NCBI RefSeq assembly: GCF_900476045.1
Contig: NZ_LS483440.1
Location: forward strand, 1,488,001-1,552,000
Length of the DNA: 64,000 nucleotides
From: Gemella morbillorum
GTDB taxonomy: Bacteria; Bacillota; Bacilli; Staphylococcales; Gemellaceae
Reading direction: 5' to 3'
The notes under the pieces are model-generated. The model worked only from the letters and a program-made list of their open reading frames with translations, did not search any database and had not been told where the DNA came from. Shown here in pieces: positions 63,064 through 64,000 of the stretch. The first letter of the stretch is position 1; each line of letters begins with the position of its first letter. The position numbers and the translations under genes are program-made.

Positions 63064-63609
63064 ATGTTAAGATATCAAGTACGAGGAGAAAATTTAGAAA
63101 TTACTCAAGCAATTAGGGAGTATGTTGAGAACAAAGTTTCTAAATTAGAAAAATACTTTGCCGACAGTTTACAAGCAAACGTTTATGCTAATGCTAAAGT
63201 ATACAAAAATAATAAGAAAAAAATTGAAATTACCGTTCCTCTTAAAGGTGTGACACTTCGCGCAGAGGAAACAAACGAAGATCTTTACGCTGCTATTGAT
63301 TTAGTTGTGGACAAACTTGAGCGTCAAATGAGAAAACACAAAACTAGAATTAATAGAAAAGGTCGTGAAAAAGGATTTGTAGAAGAAAATCTTCTTACTA
63401 GCGCATTAGAAGATGTAGAAGAAACATCACTTGATTTTGGTAAAGTTAAACAACTAAAAGTTGAAACTATGACAAGAGATGAAGCTGTATTCCAAATGGA
63501 GCTTTTAGGACATGACTTCTTTGCATTCTTAGATGCAAATACTAACGAAATTTCTATAGTTTATAAACGTCGCGACACTGGTTACGGGGTTCTGGAAATT
63601 TCTAAATAA
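63064..63609 (+). CDS. hpf: Ribosome hibernation-promoting factor, long form
   Basis: Binds ribosomes and drives formation of inactive 100S dimers in stationary phase. The 181 residues have the N-terminal HPF/RaiA domain (MLRYQVRGENLEIT... RQMRKHKTRIN, about 1-105) and the C-terminal dimerisation domain (about 125-181; KVETMTRDEAVFQMELLGHDFFAF, FLDANTNEISIVYKRRD, quoted in part). The long form is typical of Firmicutes. A cre site at the promoter indicates derepression when sugar runs out. Located divergently from comFA. Confidence 0.96.
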   Translation: MLRYQVRGENLEITQAIREYVENKVSKLEKYFADSLQANVYANAKVYKNNKKKIEITVPLKGVTLRAEETNEDLYAAIDLVVDKLERQMRKHKTRINRKGREKGFVEENLLTSALEDVEETSLDFGKVKQLKVETMTRDEAVFQMELLGHDFFAFLDANTNEISIVYKRRDTGYGVLEISK

Positions 63610-63625
63610 TTATGAGTTTAAACTT

Positions 63626-63662
63626 TAATCGACCATCTTCCGCAGATGGTCGATTATTTTTA
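63626..63662 (+). terminator. Terminator after hpf
   Basis: A 12-13 bp stem (AATCGACCATC and GATGGTCGATT), 7-nt loop, then ATTTTTAC. Confidence 0.9.
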
Positions 63663-63706
63663 CAATACTTTATATTTATTATCAAATTATTACTTAGGAG
63701 GTTATT

Positions 63707-64000
63707 ATGACAAAAAAAGTTGCCTTATTCGTTGACAATGGTGGTGAAGAGTTAGAGCTAATTGCTCCTCTTGATATTATGCGCCGTGCGAATTTAGAAG
63801 TTGATCTTATTTCAGCTAATAACGCTGAGTATGTTATAGGTGCACATAATATTAAAATTATTGTCGATAAAAAGATTAATGATATTGAAGATATACTAGA
63901 ATATGATGCTATTGTTATTCCTGGAGGAATGCCAGGAAGTACATTATTACGCGACAATAACAAAATCATTGAGTTTTTCAAAACTATGTATAATGAAGAC
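63707..64000 (+). CDS. DJ-1/PfpI family protein (partial, C-terminus outside window)
   Basis: The first 98 residues are present: MTKKVALFVDNGGEELELIA, then PLDIMRRANLEVDLIS and YDAIVIPGGMPGSTLLRDNN (about 68-87), the DJ-1/ThiJ pattern. The catalytic Cys nucleophile elbow lies beyond the right edge. AGGAGG lies 6 bases before the ATG. Family roles include protein/nucleotide deglycation and stress protection; the exact one is not deducible. Confidence 0.9.
   Translation, partial: MTKKVALFVDNGGEELELIAPLDIMRRANLEVDLISANNAEYVIGAHNIKIIVDKKINDIEDILEYDAIVIPGGMPGSTLLRDNNKIIEFFKTMYNED

Overview
The window is AT-rich, low-GC Firmicute chromosome with dense short operons, strong AGGAGG-type ribosome binding sites and sigma-A promoters. 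Gene content is Bacilli-like: cggR-gap-pgk-tpiA, the yybS-gdpP-rplI-dnaB block, murC next to a DUF948 gene, comFA-comFC next to a long hpf, xpt-guaB. I infer a Gemella-like Bacillales organism from memory of such gene sets; no rRNA or other decisive marker is present. I see no tRNA, rRNA, CRISPR array, insertion sequence or prophage.

Layout. 1-4.25 kb: glycolytic operon cggR-gap-pgk-tpiA (minus strand; tpiA runs off the left edge) with a clear promoter and a tandem-dyad operator. 4.3-9.5 kb: an unknown gene, asparaginase, a beta carbonic anhydrase, and gnd-zwf. 9.8-13 kb: a lactaldehyde-type aldehyde dehydrogenase with a cre site, then an NSS amino-acid transporter behind a long attenuator leader. 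13-18.6 kb: xpt-guaB, Hsp33, type III pantothenate kinase and an AraC-type regulator. 18.6-24 kb: two ABC-2 type loci, the second led by a YtrA-like GntR regulator and a 52-residue ORF. 24-31 kb: folate and methylation genes, an orphan response regulator, a VanZ-like protein with an apparent ATT start, a DUF1904 protein and a heterodimeric ABC exporter. 31-38 kb: murC-DUF948, mscL, a LytTR-DUF3021 pair and copA-copZ. 37.7-44.5 kb: a complete glucitol/sorbitol PTS operon with its PRD regulator and GutM, followed by a HAD phosphatase and a transaldolase-like aldolase. 45-49 kb: a 1024-residue YhgE/Pip protein and a DegV protein. 49-56 kb: RDD protein, SppA, DnaB, L9, GdpP, YybS. 56-59 kb: an ABC importer of the TrpX (PF04392) type behind a tyrosine-codon attenuator. 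59-64 kb: MFS protein, comFC, comFA, hpf with a cre site, and the start of a DJ-1/PfpI gene.

The most interesting signal is a pair of matching transcription attenuators, at about 11332-11640 and 58745-59065. Each has a sigma-A promoter, a ribosome binding site, a tiny leader ORF rich in aromatic codons (MKILDLTKKEYFFVPF; MLSSKLFNTQLNNYYYSYY) and seven RNA segments whose neighbours are complementary in a chain. Pairing 1:2, 3:4, 5:6 gives readthrough; pairing 2:3, 4:5, 6:7 gives intrinsic terminators. They precede two unrelated transporter types, which suggests Phe/Tyr-responsive, ribosome-mediated control of aromatic amino-acid uptake, and tyrosine as the likely substrate of the TrpX-type importer.

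Other control elements read directly: two cre-like sites (aldA, hpf), a possible cop box, AgrA/ComE-style direct repeats before the LytTR gene, and perfect or near-perfect dyads at the promoters of xpt, gnd, the GntR gene, the YhgE gene and degV. All coordinates and pairings were worked out by eye; no folding or database search was run.
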